The notes: generated by a model not told the origin, from the sequence alone. 64,000 nucleotides of DNA from Paracoccaceae bacterium (GCA_027486345.1 JAIXPH010000028.1:1-64000), one strand, 5' to 3'. Shown: positions 8,683 through 18,650, counted from the stretch's first letter. Made by a program: numbers and translations.

Positions 8683-8847
8683 TTCCATCCAAGCGGACGG
8701 ATTGCGACCCGTGGCAGGAGGAGGCTGCAGGTCGCGCGACAATCACCCGCCGACGAAGGACAGGCCCGGATGCGCCGCCGGGTCGCCACCGACAAATGAG
8801 GGCGCAACTGGGCCGCAAAGAAGGCCCGCGACATGGGAGGTCTAAGG

Positions 8848-10116
8848 ATGAATCGCCTGTTCAGTGCGGCCATTTTGGCTGCTGTATTTGCGGCTCCGAT
8901 GGCGATGGCCAAGGAGACGGTTGTGTGGTGGGACTTCCTCGGCGGCGGTGACGGCGTCCGGATGAAGAAGCTCATCGAAGACTTCAACGCCGCGCATGCC
9001 GACACCATCGAAATCCAGGCAACGACGCTGGATTGGGGCGTGCCCTTCTACACCAAGGTGCAAACCTCTGCCGCCGTGGGCGAAGGCCCCGACGTGATGA
9101 CCTATCACGCCTCGCGCATTCCGCTGGCCGTGAGCCAGAGCACCCTCAGCGAGATCACACCCGAAGACATGGCGGCGATGGGTCTCAGCGCGGACAGCTT
9201 TGCCAAGGAAACCTGGGACGCGGTCAACGTCGATGGCAAGCAATATGCCGTGCCCTTCGATACGCACCCGATCGTGCTCTATTACAACAAGGACAAGCTG
9301 GCCGAAGCCGGTCTGATCGGTGCCGATGGCCTGCCCACCGGGCTGGATGGCAAGGACAACTTCACCGCCGCGCTGCAAAAGCTGAAGGATGCGGGCAACG
9401 AATGGTCCATCGTGCAGGTGACCGCTGACGGCGGCTTTGCCTTCCGCACGATCTATTCGCTGCTCTGCCAGCAGAATGGCGTGATCGGCGGCGATGGCGC
9501 TTGGTTCCCGGATGACAACGCGGACAAACTGGCCAATGCCGTGCAGGTCATCGCGGATTGGGTCGGCGCAGGCTACAACCCCAGCTACACCGACTACCCG
9601 TCCACCGTGGCGCTGTTCACCAGCGGTGCGTCGCCCTTCATGATCAACGGCGTGTGGGAAGTCCCGACCATGGTTGACCTGCAAGCGCAGGGCAAACTGT
9701 TCAACTGGGGCGCCATCGAACTGCCCGTGCTGTTCGACAAGCCTTGCACCTATGCCGACAGCCATGCCTTTGCGATCCCGAACAATGCGGGCAAGCCTGC
9801 CACCCCGGAAAAGCATGCGGCCGTGCTTGAGGTGATCAAGTACATGTCCGACAACTCGCTCTTCTGGGCGACGGCGGGTCACGTTCCGGCCAACGTGGCT
9901 GTGACCGCGACCGACGAATACAAGGCGATGCAGCCGCAGGCGACCTATGCCAAGCTGACCGCCAATCAGGTGTTCGACCCCAAGTCGGTGCATGCCGGTG
10001 TAGCCTCTGCCCTGTTTGACTCCGCAGGCAACGCCTTTACCGCAGCGATCAACGGCGAAACCGACGCCGCGAGCGCTGTGGCGGAAATGAAAGCAACGAT
10101 GGACGCGCTGCAATAA
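8848..10116 (+). CDS. ABC sugar transporter, periplasmic binding protein
   Basis: A family-1 extracellular solute-binding protein of 422 residues with a clear Sec signal peptide (LFSAAILAAVFAAPMAMA, cleaved near AMA-KE). It is the substrate receptor of the importer encoded next to it, probably for an oligosaccharide. The ATG at 8848 is chosen because GGAGG lies about 8 bases upstream; the ORF-track start at 8833 contains this ribosome site. It is the first gene of an operon of six and is followed by a strong hairpin that would favour its higher expression. The shared upstream element and the neighbouring arabinofuranosidases suggest arabinose-containing sugars as cargo (inference). Confidence 0.92.
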   Translation: MNRLFSAAILAAVFAAPMAMAKETVVWWDFLGGGDGVRMKKLIEDFNAAHADTIEIQATTLDWGVPFYTKVQTSAAVGEGPDVMTYHASRIPLAVSQSTLSEITPEDMAAMGLSADSFAKETWDAVNVDGKQYAVPFDTHPIVLYYNKDKLAEAGLIGADGLPTGLDGKDNFTAALQKLKDAGNEWSIVQVTADGGFAFRTIYSLLCQQNGVIGGDGAWFPDDNADKLANAVQVIADWVGAGYNPSYTDYPSTVALFTSGASPFMINGVWEVPTMVDLQAQGKLFNWGAIELPVLFDKPCTYADSHAFAIPNNAGKPATPEKHAAVLEVIKYMSDNSLFWATAGHVPANVAVTATDEYKAMQPQATYAKLTANQVFDPKSVHAGVASALFDSAGNAFTAAINGETDAASAVAEMKATMDALQ

Positions 10117-10128
10117 CGCATCCTCTCC

Positions 10129-10154
10129 GGCGGGCCTTGACCCCAAGGCCCGCC
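10129..10154 (+). terminator. Intra-operon hairpin (attenuator or mRNA stabiliser) after the binding-protein gene
   Basis: A perfect 11-bp stem GGCGGGCCTTG/CAAGGCCCGCC with a 4-base loop starts 12 bases after the binding-protein stop. No U-run follows. Such structures commonly raise the amount of binding protein relative to the permeases. Confidence 0.7.
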
Positions 10155-10191
10155 GATCCGCATCCGCCACTTCGCACCGGCCGGAGGCCAA

Positions 10192-11070
10192 ATGCTCAGG
10201 AACCGTCGCAGCGACCTTCTGGTCGCCTATCTGCTGACAGCGCCCTTCATCCTTGTCTACGCATGGCTGTTCGTCTGGCCCGTGGTGCAGATGGTGATGC
10301 TGACCTTCACCGACGCGCCACTGATCGGCGACGGCAAAGCGGTCGGCTTCGCCAATTACGAGCGGATGTTCAAGGACCCGATCTTTTTCAAGGCGATCTG
10401 GAACACCTCGTACTTCGTGCTCTTGACGGTGATCCCCGGCACGGCAGTCGCCCTTGGCATCGCGCTGATGGTGTCGCGCTTGGGCGGATGGCTGCAAAGC
10501 GCGGTGCTGGCGGCGTTTTTCCTGCCCTATATCCTGCCCGTCACCGTGGTCTATGTGATCTGGGACTGGCTGACCAACGTGCAATTCGGGATGCTGCAAA
10601 GCGTGCTGGAATGGGTCACGGGCCGTCCCGTCAACCTGTGGCGCGCGATCCCGTGGTTCATGCCCAGCGTCGCGGTGATCACGATCTGGTGGACCAACGG
10701 CTTTTCTATCCTGCTGTTTCTGGCCGGGCTAAGAAACATCCCCAAAGACCTCTATGAGGCCGCTGCCCTGGACGGCGCCACCCGCTGGCAAATGTTCAGC
10801 CGCATCACCTGGCCCTTGATCTGGCCGATCACGGTGCTGTGCCTGACGATCCAACTGATCCTGCAATTGAAGATCTTCGATCAGGTCTATCTCTTTGCCA
10901 CCGGTGGGCGCACGCAGGCGACGATGGTGCTGGTGCAGTATATTTACGAACAGGCGTTCCAAAAGAACGCCAGCGGCTATGCTGCAACCATTGCGCTGGC
11001 TTTGTTCGTGATCGTCGTTGTGTTCTCGGTCCTGCAATTCCAACTCCTTCGCATCCGGGGGCAGAAATGA
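10192..11070 (+). CDS. ABC sugar transporter permease, MalF/UgpA type
   Basis: A 292-residue inner-membrane protein with about six hydrophobic helices, beginning LLVAYLLTAPFILVYAWLFVWP. The EAA-loop region is YEAAALDGATRWQMFSRITWPL, which contacts the ATPase. It pairs with the next permease as a heterodimeric channel. GGAGG lies about 6 bases before the ATG. Its stop overlaps the next start (ATGA), so the two permeases are translationally coupled. Confidence 0.93.
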   Translation: MLRNRRSDLLVAYLLTAPFILVYAWLFVWPVVQMVMLTFTDAPLIGDGKAVGFANYERMFKDPIFFKAIWNTSYFVLLTVIPGTAVALGIALMVSRLGGWLQSAVLAAFFLPYILPVTVVYVIWDWLTNVQFGMLQSVLEWVTGRPVNLWRAIPWFMPSVAVITIWWTNGFSILLFLAGLRNIPKDLYEAAALDGATRWQMFSRITWPLIWPITVLCLTIQLILQLKIFDQVYLFATGGRTQATMVLVQYIYEQAFQKNASGYAATIALALFVIVVVFSVLQFQLLRIRGQK

Positions 11071-11942
11071 GCACCGATCCCACCGCCCGCGACACCTCGC
11101 AATCCACGGCGCTGTCGCATCTGGCGCGCTCTCCCGCAGGGATACTGCTGACCCTGCTGACGCTGATCTGCGCCGCGATCTGGTTCTTTCCGATCTATTG
11201 GGCGCTGATCACCAGCCTGCGCAGCGATCAGGCGACGGTGCAGGAATTCGGGATGCTGCCGACCGAGCCGACGCTCAGCGGCTATATCTTCGCCATCGTC
11301 AATTCCGAATTGCCGATCTGGTATCTGAATTCCACCATCGTCTCGGTCAGCGTGACGGTGCTAGTGGTGTTCATGTCGGCCTGCACCGGCTTTGCCATCT
11401 CGCAACTGAACTTCCCGGGGCGGCGGGTGCTGTGGTGGACGATCCTTGCCAGCTTCATGGTCCCGATCACGGCCTTGATCGTGAACCATTTCATCATCAT
11501 CGCCGGGGTGGATCTTCTGAACACCCATATCGGGATGATCCTGCCGATGCTGCTCAGCCCCGTCACAGTCATCGTCTACAAGCAATTCTTTGACGGCCTG
11601 CCCAAGGAATTCCGTGAGGCTGCGGTGATGGACGGGGCCACTGAATTACAGGTCTTCCTGCGGGTGTTCCTGCCCATGAACTGGGGCGTGACCACCGCGC
11701 TGTCCATCATCACCTTCATCGGCGCGTGGAACAGTTTCCTGTGGCCGTTCCTCGTGGCGCAGGACGAAAAGATGATGACCGTCACCGTGGGCGTCTCTGC
11801 GGTGCAGGATGCGTATGGGGTCGCCTATGGCCGGGTTCTGGCGGGGGCGGTGCTGGCGTCGCTGCCCGTGGCGCTGGCCTATCTGTTCTTTCAACGCCGC
11901 GTCACGCAGGCGATCACTCTTTCTGCTGGGATCAAGGGATAG
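11067..11942 (+). CDS. ABC sugar transporter permease, MalG/UgpE type
   Basis: A 291-residue permease with six predicted membrane helices and the EAA-loop FREAAVMDGATELQVFLRVFLPM. The start is the ATG at 11067 overlapping the previous stop; the ORF-track start at 10839 lies inside the upstream gene. It forms the channel with the MalF-type partner and is followed two bases later by the ATPase gene. Confidence 0.93.
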   Translation: MSTDPTARDTSQSTALSHLARSPAGILLTLLTLICAAIWFFPIYWALITSLRSDQATVQEFGMLPTEPTLSGYIFAIVNSELPIWYLNSTIVSVSVTVLVVFMSACTGFAISQLNFPGRRVLWWTILASFMVPITALIVNHFIIIAGVDLLNTHIGMILPMLLSPVTVIVYKQFFDGLPKEFREAAVMDGATELQVFLRVFLPMNWGVTTALSIITFIGAWNSFLWPFLVAQDEKMMTVTVGVSAVQDAYGVAYGRVLAGAVLASLPVALAYLFFQRRVTQAITLSAGIKG

Positions 11943-11944
11943 TC

Positions 11945-13030
11945 ATGGCGTCTGTAGAGCTTTCTCAACTGACCAAGCGGTTCGGCGGGTTGGAGGTCAT
12001 CAGCGGGCTGAACCTGTCGGTCGAGGATGGGTCGTTCTGCGCCCTGCTTGGCCCCTCCGGCTTCGGCAAATCCACGCTTTTGCGGATGGTGGCGGGCTTG
12101 GAAACCGTGACCAGCGGCACCGTGCGCATTGGCGATCGGGATGTGACCAGCACGGAACCCAAAAGCCGCGGCGTGGCGATGGTGTTCCAATCCTACGCCC
12201 TGTATCCGCACCTGACCGTGGCCGAAAACATCGCCTTCAGCCTGTCCTTGGCCGGGGTGTCCAAGGCAAAGAAAACCGAACATGTCGCCCGCGTTGCCGC
12301 CATGCTGCGGTTGGAGCCGCTGCTAGAGCGCAAACCCGCCCAACTGTCCGGCGGTCAGCGCCAGCGCGTCGCCATCGGCCGCGCCTTGGTGCGCGACCCC
12401 TCGGTGTTCCTGTTCGACGAACCCTTGTCGAACCTTGATGCCCTGTTGCGTGTGCAGATGCGGCTGGAACTGGCAAAGCTGCACAATGATCTGAAAACCA
12501 CGATGATCTATGTCACCCACGACCAAGTCGAAGCCATGACCTTGGCCGACAAGATCGTGGTCTTGGACAAGGGCGTGATCTCTCAGGCCGGTAGCCCGTG
12601 GGAGTTGTACAACCGCCCCGCCAATCGCTTTGTCGCCGGCTTCATCGGCTCGCCGGGGATGAATTTCCTGAAAGGGCAGGCGCGGCACACGGGCGAGGGC
12701 GTCAGCGTCACCTTGCAAGGCGGCATCACCCTGACCCTCCCCCCCCGTGCGGTCGCCGCCTTTACCGGCGAACGCACCGTGGAAATCGGCATCCGCCCGG
12801 AACATGTCACGCTCGCCAGTGGTTCGGCGGCACAGATCAGCGGCAAGGCCTCTGTCGTGGAATACCTGGGCAACACATCCTTCGCCTATGTCGACACGCC
12901 GCAGGGGTCGATCATCGTGCAGGCCGACGGGGCCACCCGCATCAATGCGGGCGACACGGTCGGACTGTCCCTGACCACGGCAGAGGCCCATATCTTTGAC
13001 GACACCGGCCAAGCCTGGCCGCATCTCTGA
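11945..13030 (+). CDS. ABC sugar transporter ATPase, MalK/UgpC type
   Basis: A 361-residue ATPase with nucleotide-binding domain and C-terminal OB-type regulatory domain. Walker A is GPSGFGKST, the signature LSGGQRQR, Walker B VFLFDEP, and the H-loop is in [10 protein letters not shown]. The usual C before GKST in this family (GPSGCGKST) is F here, which should still bind ATP. The start at 11945 follows the upstream permease stop by two bases; the longer ORF-track version begins inside that permease. It energises the importer and may be shared with other binding proteins. Confidence 0.93.
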   Translation: MASVELSQLTKRFGGLEVISGLNLSVEDGSFCALLGPSGFGKSTLLRMVAGLETVTSGTVRIGDRDVTSTEPKSRGVAMVFQSYALYPHLTVAENIAFSLSLAGVSKAKKTEHVARVAAMLRLEPLLERKPAQLSGGQRQRVAIGRALVRDPSVFLFDEPLSNLDALLRVQMRLELAKLHNDLKTTMIYVTHDQVEAMTLADKIVVLDKGVISQAGSPWELYNRPANRFVAGFIGSPGMNFLKGQARHTGEGVSVTLQGGITLTLPPRAVAAFTGERTVEIGIRPEHVTLASGSAAQISGKASVVEYLGNTSFAYVDTPQGSIIVQADGATRINAGDTVGLSLTTAEAHIFDDTGQAWPHL

Positions 13031-13045
13031 CATCAGGACATTTCA

Positions 13046-14035
13046 ATGCAGTATCGTCGTCTCGGCAAATCCGGCCTTCAGGTCAGCGCCTTTTCCTTTG
13101 GCTCTTGGGTGACCTTTGCCAAACAGGTGGACATCGCCCCCGCCAAGGAAATGATGCAGGCCGCCTATGACGCGGGCATCAACTTCTTTGACAACGCCGA
13201 AGGCTATGAACAGGGCCGCTCTGAACTGGTCATGGGCCAAGCGATTGATGAGCTGGGGTGGAGCCGGGACAGCTATATCGTCTCCTCCAAAGTGTTCTGG
13301 GGCGGCACAAAACCCACCCAGCGCGGGCTGTCGGCCAAACATGTCACCGACGCCTGCCATGCCGCGCTGAAACGGCTGCGGGTCGATTATCTGGACCTTT
13401 ACTTCTGCCACCGCCCTGACGTGGACACCCCCATCGAAGAAACCGTCCGCGCGATGCACAACCTGATCACCCAAGGCAAGGTGCTGTATTGGGGCACCAG
13501 CGAATGGTCAGCGCAGCAGATCACCGAAGCCCATGCCATCGCCGCCCGTTGGGGCATGACCCCGCCAACGATGGAGCAGCCGCAATACAACCTGTTTGAA
13601 CGCCAGAAGGTCGAAGGCGATTACGCCCCGATCTATGACACCTTCGGTTTGGGGACGACAATATGGTCGCCGCTCGCCTCGGGCCTGCTGACGGGCAAGT
13701 ACAATGACGGCATCCCGCAAGATGCCCGCGCGGCGCTGCCGGGGTATGAGTGGCTACGTGACGCCTTCACCAGCGAACAGGGCCAATCCCGCATCGCCAA
13801 GGTACGCGACCTTGCCGCCCTGGCCGGACGCATCGGCATGCCACTGCACCACATGGCGCTGGCGTGGTGCCTGACCAATCCGCGCGTGTCCACGGTGATC
13901 CTTGGTGCCTCGCGCCTGTCGCAACTGACCGACAACCTTGCCGCGCTGGACCGGGTCGCCGACCTGACCCCCGACGTGCTGGCCGAGGTTGAGTCGATCA
14001 TGGCCAACAAGCCCGCCGCCCCGCAGCGGTTCTGA
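13046..14035 (+). CDS. Aldo/keto reductase, Kv-beta / YghZ-like group
   Basis: An NADPH-dependent reductase of 329 residues with a TIM-barrel fold. Visible features are the N-terminal YRRLGKSGLQVSAF strand, the catalytic D/Y region FFDNAEGYEQGRSE, the lysine in VSSKVFWGG and the C-terminal cofactor loop VILGASRLSQL. As part of the importer operon it probably reduces or oxidises a sugar released after uptake, but the substrate cannot be deduced. Its stop overlaps the next start by one base (TGATG), indicating coupled translation. Confidence 0.88.
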   Translation: MQYRRLGKSGLQVSAFSFGSWVTFAKQVDIAPAKEMMQAAYDAGINFFDNAEGYEQGRSELVMGQAIDELGWSRDSYIVSSKVFWGGTKPTQRGLSAKHVTDACHAALKRLRVDYLDLYFCHRPDVDTPIEETVRAMHNLITQGKVLYWGTSEWSAQQITEAHAIAARWGMTPPTMEQPQYNLFERQKVEGDYAPIYDTFGLGTTIWSPLASGLLTGKYNDGIPQDARAALPGYEWLRDAFTSEQGQSRIAKVRDLAALAGRIGMPLHHMALAWCLTNPRVSTVILGASRLSQLTDNLAALDRVADLTPDVLAEVESIMANKPAAPQRF

Positions 14036-14778
14036 TGTTTCTGTCCCGCCTCCTTTGTCCCGATGGCCGCCCCGCGGTCATCCTTCGGCAGGGACGCGAG
14101 GCGGCGGTGCTGAAAACCACGCCCGACGATCCGGCCCTGTGGGTCGGGTCCGAAGACCGCTTGGCCGATGTGATCCTGCGGCGCGGTCTGGGCGATCCCG
14201 TCGATGTCGAGGAGCTTTCGGCGCAGGGGCGGCTCTTGCTGCCGGTCTGGGCCGGAGAGGCCGTGCATTTGCCCCTGACGGTGGGCGAGATGCCGTTGCC
14301 ACTGGTTCAGGTGCGTCCCGGCCATCCGGTCCAGACCGCGCCCGGCCTGACGTTCGAGGGCGGGATCGCCGCGCTGGTCAGAAGCGGCGATGGCGGGTCG
14401 GTCGTGGGATGGGTGCAGTTCCACCTTGTCACCAGCACCGCCTTGGGCCTGCGGCAACTGTCCTTCGGGCCGGAACTGGCCTTGGGCGATGACAACCCCG
14501 GTGGCGGTGGGACAGGCGTCTTGTCTGCCGCCGATGGCCGACACCGCAGCTTTCCCTTGCCCCAGACCGGCCAATGGGATGGCATGGCTGATCCCACCGC
14601 ACCCGCGGGAGCATTGGTGTTGCGGCGGATGTCACGTTGGCTGATCCGGCCTGCCCTTGCACAGGGGCACGTGTCGCTGGAAAGCTGTCATGGCGGTGTC
14701 GGCCTGCCGCTGCGGACCCCTTTGCTGGCGATGGACCAACCGGCCACGCCCGAGCAGGCGATGATCGGCCCCGCCTGA
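14035..14778 (+). CDS. Unknown protein, last gene of the sugar-importer operon
   Basis: I do not recognise this 247-residue protein. It has no signal peptide or membrane segment. The N-terminus FLSRLLCPDGRPAVILRQG looks beta-rich, and a central VQFHLVTSTALGLRQLSFGPEL segment and glycine-rich DDNPGGGGTG loop are visible. Its start overlaps the aldo/keto reductase stop, so it should be made together with it, which argues for a role in the same sugar pathway. The gene ends in a palindrome that also holds the stop of the convergent membrane-protein gene. Confidence 0.75.
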   Translation: MFLSRLLCPDGRPAVILRQGREAAVLKTTPDDPALWVGSEDRLADVILRRGLGDPVDVEELSAQGRLLLPVWAGEAVHLPLTVGEMPLPLVQVRPGHPVQTAPGLTFEGGIAALVRSGDGGSVVGWVQFHLVTSTALGLRQLSFGPELALGDDNPGGGGTGVLSAADGRHRSFPLPQTGQWDGMADPTAPAGALVLRRMSRWLIRPALAQGHVSLESCHGGVGLPLRTPLLAMDQPATPEQAMIGPA

Positions 14779-14787
14779 CCTCAGGCG
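14772..14787. terminator. Palindrome spanning both stops of convergent genes
   Basis: CGCCTGA-cc-TCAGGCG is a perfect 7-bp inverted repeat in which the TGA codons of the plus-strand operon (14776-14778) and of the minus-strand gene (14783-14781) are the inner ends of the two arms. A 2-base loop is too tight for a normal hairpin, so its role as terminator is uncertain. Confidence 0.3.
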
Positions 14788-15362
14788 CGGCGTGCCAGCA
14801 ACTTCAGCCCCAGCCAGACGATCACCAGCGCGGTCACCAGCCCCAAAGTGTCTCCGATCAGGATCACCACGCCTTCGGACGTTTTCAGACCATAGCTCAA
14901 CCGCAGTGCCAGCAGGTTGAAGACCGACGCCGCAATGCCAAGGGCCACCAATGTCGGGGCCCGCAGGACCCCGACCCGCAACAGGGCCGCGCCGCCAAGG
15001 CTGCGACCGATGGCAAAGGCCAGTGGTGCGGCGATCAGGCTGGCGGCCGTTCCGAACAGGATATCCCTGTCAAAGGCGCGATCCCCTGCAAAATGCAGAT
15101 TGCACAGCAGGGCCCCCGGCAGCAGGAACAGGATCGACCGCCAGCCATAAAGCCAAGCCGCCAGCACGCGCACACCATGGGGCAGGAACAGAAAGCTCAT
15201 GATGGTGCTGGGAAACAGCGCCTGTTGCAGCGGCATCACCAAGGTCGCCGTCATGAAATAGGCCCAGATATAAAGCGCAGAGACCGCGACACAGGCAACC
15301 GCCTGCCGCGGCACGCGCGGGAGTGTCGTCAGTTTGCCGCCGTCACTCGGTCCGGTCATGGT
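14781..15362 (-). CDS. Small integral membrane protein, unknown function
   Basis: About 193 residues with five or so hydrophobic segments (ACVAVSALYIWAYFM, LAAWLYGWRSILFLLPGALL, LVTALVIVWLGLKLL) and a LPHGVRVLAAWLYG segment loosely like MASE1-type sensory membrane domains. There is no soluble output domain. I prefer the ATG at 15362 over the TTG at 15380; neither has a strong ribosome site. It overlaps the end of a small upstream ORF by about 20 bases. Confidence 0.65.
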   Translation of the reverse strand, partial: TMTGPSDGGKLTTLPRVPRQAVACVAVSALYIWAYFMTATLVMPLQQALFPSTIMSFLFLPHGVRVLAAWLYGWRSILFLLPGALLCNLHFAGDRAFDRDILFGTAASLIAAPLAFAIGRSLGGAALLRVGVLRAPTLVALGIAASVFNLLALRLSYGLKTSEGVVILIGDTLGLVTALVIVWLGLKLLARRA

Positions 15363-15537
15363 CGGATTTCTGAACCCCAAGCTGGTCGCGACGGTCCAAC
15401 TCCATTTGGAACAGCGATTTCAGCGCGCGAATGGCCTGTGCCGCCTCCGCGTAATCTTCATCGGCGGAGCGATCGGCCGCGCCGTAACGCGGTCCGAACC
15501 ATTCGGTCAGCAAGACCCGGATTTTTGCGCTGTCCAC
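15343..15537 (-). CDS. Small hypothetical protein (64 aa)
   Basis: An acidic, charged protein (KIRVLLTEWFGPRYG... AIRALKSLFQMELDRRDQ) that reads like a genuine small helical protein. The GTG at 15537 is preceded by GGGAAGG at good spacing, which is why I prefer it to the 91-residue ORF-track version. Its 3' end overlaps the start of the membrane-protein gene, suggesting a two-gene unit. No family recognised. Confidence 0.45.
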   Translation of the reverse strand: MDSAKIRVLLTEWFGPRYGAADRSADEDYAEAAQAIRALKSLFQMELDRRDQLGVQKSDHDRTE

Positions 15538-15660
15538 GTTGGCCTTCCCACACCAGATGAGGGCATTGATACGACAGATGACTTGGGCATGATAGCCACA
15601 ACTTCGGCAGGGTCGCAAAGACGTAAGTATCAGACTGTCCGATCATTTCGGCCAGATGCT

Positions 15661-15688
15661 GGCCCCCCGCCGGTTGGGTGGGGGGGCC
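15661..15688 (-). terminator. Hairpin at the end of the second ABC importer operon
   Basis: GGCCCCCC/GGGGGGCC stem (8 bp) with a 12-base loop immediately downstream of the ATPase stop at 15694. No U-tract is present. Confidence 0.5.
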
Positions 15689-15693
15689 GCCTC

Positions 15694-16761
<1,068 letters not shown>

Positions 16762-16764
16762 GAC

Positions 16765-17760
16765 CTACTCCGCCGCCTGTGCCAGTTGCTGCACCGTCAG
16801 ACGGCCATCCGCGCCCACGATCACAGGCTCTGGGTCCATGACATAGCCGCCGAACACATCCTTGCCGCCATCGGCAAAGCCCATGATCACCAGCCCCTGC
16901 GGCCCGTCGACAATCCGCGCGGCATAGCGGCGGCAGGGTTCGGCGCCGTCAAGGAACGGCCCCGGCGCAATGCGCCACGGCCCCCGCGGATGATCGGCCA
17001 TCAGGTAATGCGTGCCCGTCACCGGCATTTCCGGATTGTCGCGGCGGTATTGATCGGACCAGTGGACAGAGGCGGTGCAGAACAGGCAATACCAATGCTT
17101 GCCCACTTGGAACACCTGCGGCACCTCTAGCTGGCCAAAGCCGCCGTGGAACACCGGGGGCTGCAACTCCCACGTCACCAGATCGGCCGATGTGGCAAAC
17201 CCGATGGCCCCCCCAGCATTCGGTTCCGGCACGCCGGGAACGCGGGCGGTGAAATACATCAGCCACCCCTTGCCGTCCGGGTCCCGCATGACCCACGGAT
17301 CACGCATCGCGCGGTCGTGCCAATGGCCGATGGCGTGGTCTTTTTCATAGCAATCGGCATTCGGCCCGGTCAGGTCCAAGGCCAAGCCGTCGCCCACCCG
17401 CGTCCAGTTGTGCAGATCGGTCGATGTCGCATGCCCGACGCGCTGATAGAGCGACGCTTCGGACAGCGAAGTGCCGGTGTAGAACAGATGCCACAGCCCG
17501 GCATCATCCTGCACGACAGACCCCGTCCATGTCGTGCTATCATCCCAAGCCGCGCCATTGCGCTGCGGCTCGAACGTGGTGCCAAGGTCGGTCCAGTTGA
17601 CCAGATCCTTGGAGGTCGCATGGCGCTGCGTGGCCTTCAGGTGCCGCGCATCCGGGTCGATCAGCGATTTCGGCGCTTGCAGGAAATAGCCGTGATAGGT
17701 GTCGCCCTCCTTGGCGTACCAGCTATCCCAGAACCACAGGTCGGAATGTTTGAAGGACAT
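16765..17760 (-). CDS. Five-bladed beta-propeller glycoside hydrolase (GH32/GH43-like)
   Basis: A 331-residue cytoplasmic hydrolase. Likely active residues are the aspartate in FWDSWYA near residue 12, the aspartate of RDPWVMRDPDG and the glutamate in QLEVPQVF, the D/D/E pattern of clan J and F propeller enzymes. The canonical GH32 WMNDPNG motif is not present, so fructosidase versus arabinosidase/xylosidase activity is open. The start at 17760 is supported by GAGGAG upstream; the ORF-track version from 18225 runs back into the permease. Being inside the importer operon, it should cleave the imported oligosaccharide. Confidence 0.8.
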   Translation of the reverse strand: MSFKHSDLWFWDSWYAKEGDTYHGYFLQAPKSLIDPDARHLKATQRHATSKDLVNWTDLGTTFEPQRNGAAWDDSTTWTGSVVQDDAGLWHLFYTGTSLSEASLYQRVGHATSTDLHNWTRVGDGLALDLTGPNADCYEKDHAIGHWHDRAMRDPWVMRDPDGKGWLMYFTARVPGVPEPNAGGAIGFATSADLVTWELQPPVFHGGFGQLEVPQVFQVGKHWYCLFCTASVHWSDQYRRDNPEMPVTGTHYLMADHPRGPWRIAPGPFLDGAEPCRRYAARIVDGPQGLVIMGFADGGKDVFGGYVMDPEPVIVGADGRLTVQQLAQAAE

Positions 17761-17771
17761 GATGCGACTCC

Positions 17772-18650
17772 TCAGCCCTTCACGCCGGTCGAGGCTATCG
17801 ACGCGATGAAGGCTTTTTGCAGGTAAAGATAAAAGGCAAGCACGGGGACGGTGATCAGGCTCAGGTAAGCCATCACCTCGCCCCATGCGACGTTGAGCTG
17901 GAAGAAGTATTGCAGGCCCACCATGACCGGGCGGTAGCCTTCCTCCTGCGTGACCATCAGCGGCCAGAGGTACTGGTTGTACATGACCAGAAATTTCAGG
18001 ATCGCCGCCGTGGCAAGGATCGGCCCGGACAGCGGCATGACGATGCGGCGGTAAATCTGGCCCCAGCTTGCGCCCTCGACCCGCGCGGCCTCGATCAACT
18101 CGCCGGGCAGGTCTTTGAAGTATTGTACGAACAGGAACACCGTCAGCCCATCGGCGATGAAGGGGATGATCTGGACGTGATAGCTGTTCAGCCAGCCCCA
18201 AGTGATCCCCTCGGTCCCGATCCAAGGTAGGTGCGCCACCATCAAGAGCATCGGAATGGCGATGGTTTCAAACGGCAGGATTAGCGTGGCCAGCAGGATC
18301 GACAGCAGAACACCGCGCCCCTTCCAGTTCACGAAGACAAAGGCAAACCCGGCGGCCGAGCAGATCAGCAGCGACAACAGCACCGTCACCCCGGTCACAA
18401 GCACCGAGTTGAACACGAACGTTGCCACCGGCGCGCGTTGGAAGGCGGCGGTGTAGTTGTTCAGGCTGATATCGCCCACCGGCAGGAAGGCGCGCAGATT
18501 GCCGGAATCCTGCAAGAGTTGCTGATCCGGCTTCAGGCTGGACATCACCATGAACACCAGCGGAAAGACAAAGATCACCGCGATCAGCCCCAGCACCGCA
18601 TAGCGGGTGGCCAGACGCAGGCCGCGATTGTCGGCGGAAATCAGGGCCAT
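17772..18650 (-). CDS. ABC sugar transporter permease, MalG type (second system)
   Basis: A 292-residue permease with six predicted helices and EAA-loop LIEAARVEGASWGQIYRRIVMPL. It starts one base inside the stop of the MalF-type partner (TGATG). Together they form the channel fed by the 19830 binding protein and driven by the 15694 ATPase. Confidence 0.92.
   Translation of the reverse strand: MALISADNRGLRLATRYAVLGLIAVIFVFPLVFMVMSSLKPDQQLLQDSGNLRAFLPVGDISLNNYTAAFQRAPVATFVFNSVLVTGVTVLLSLLICSAAGFAFVFVNWKGRGVLLSILLATLILPFETIAIPMLLMVAHLPWIGTEGITWGWLNSYHVQIIPFIADGLTVFLFVQYFKDLPGELIEAARVEGASWGQIYRRIVMPLSGPILATAAILKFLVMYNQYLWPLMVTQEEGYRPVMVGLQYFFQLNVAWGEVMAYLSLITVPVLAFYLYLQKAFIASIASTGVKG

Noticed and set aside
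10839-11066. N-terminal extension of the second permease in the ORF track
   Set aside because: It lies in another frame inside the first permease; the ATGA overlap at 11067 gives the natural start.
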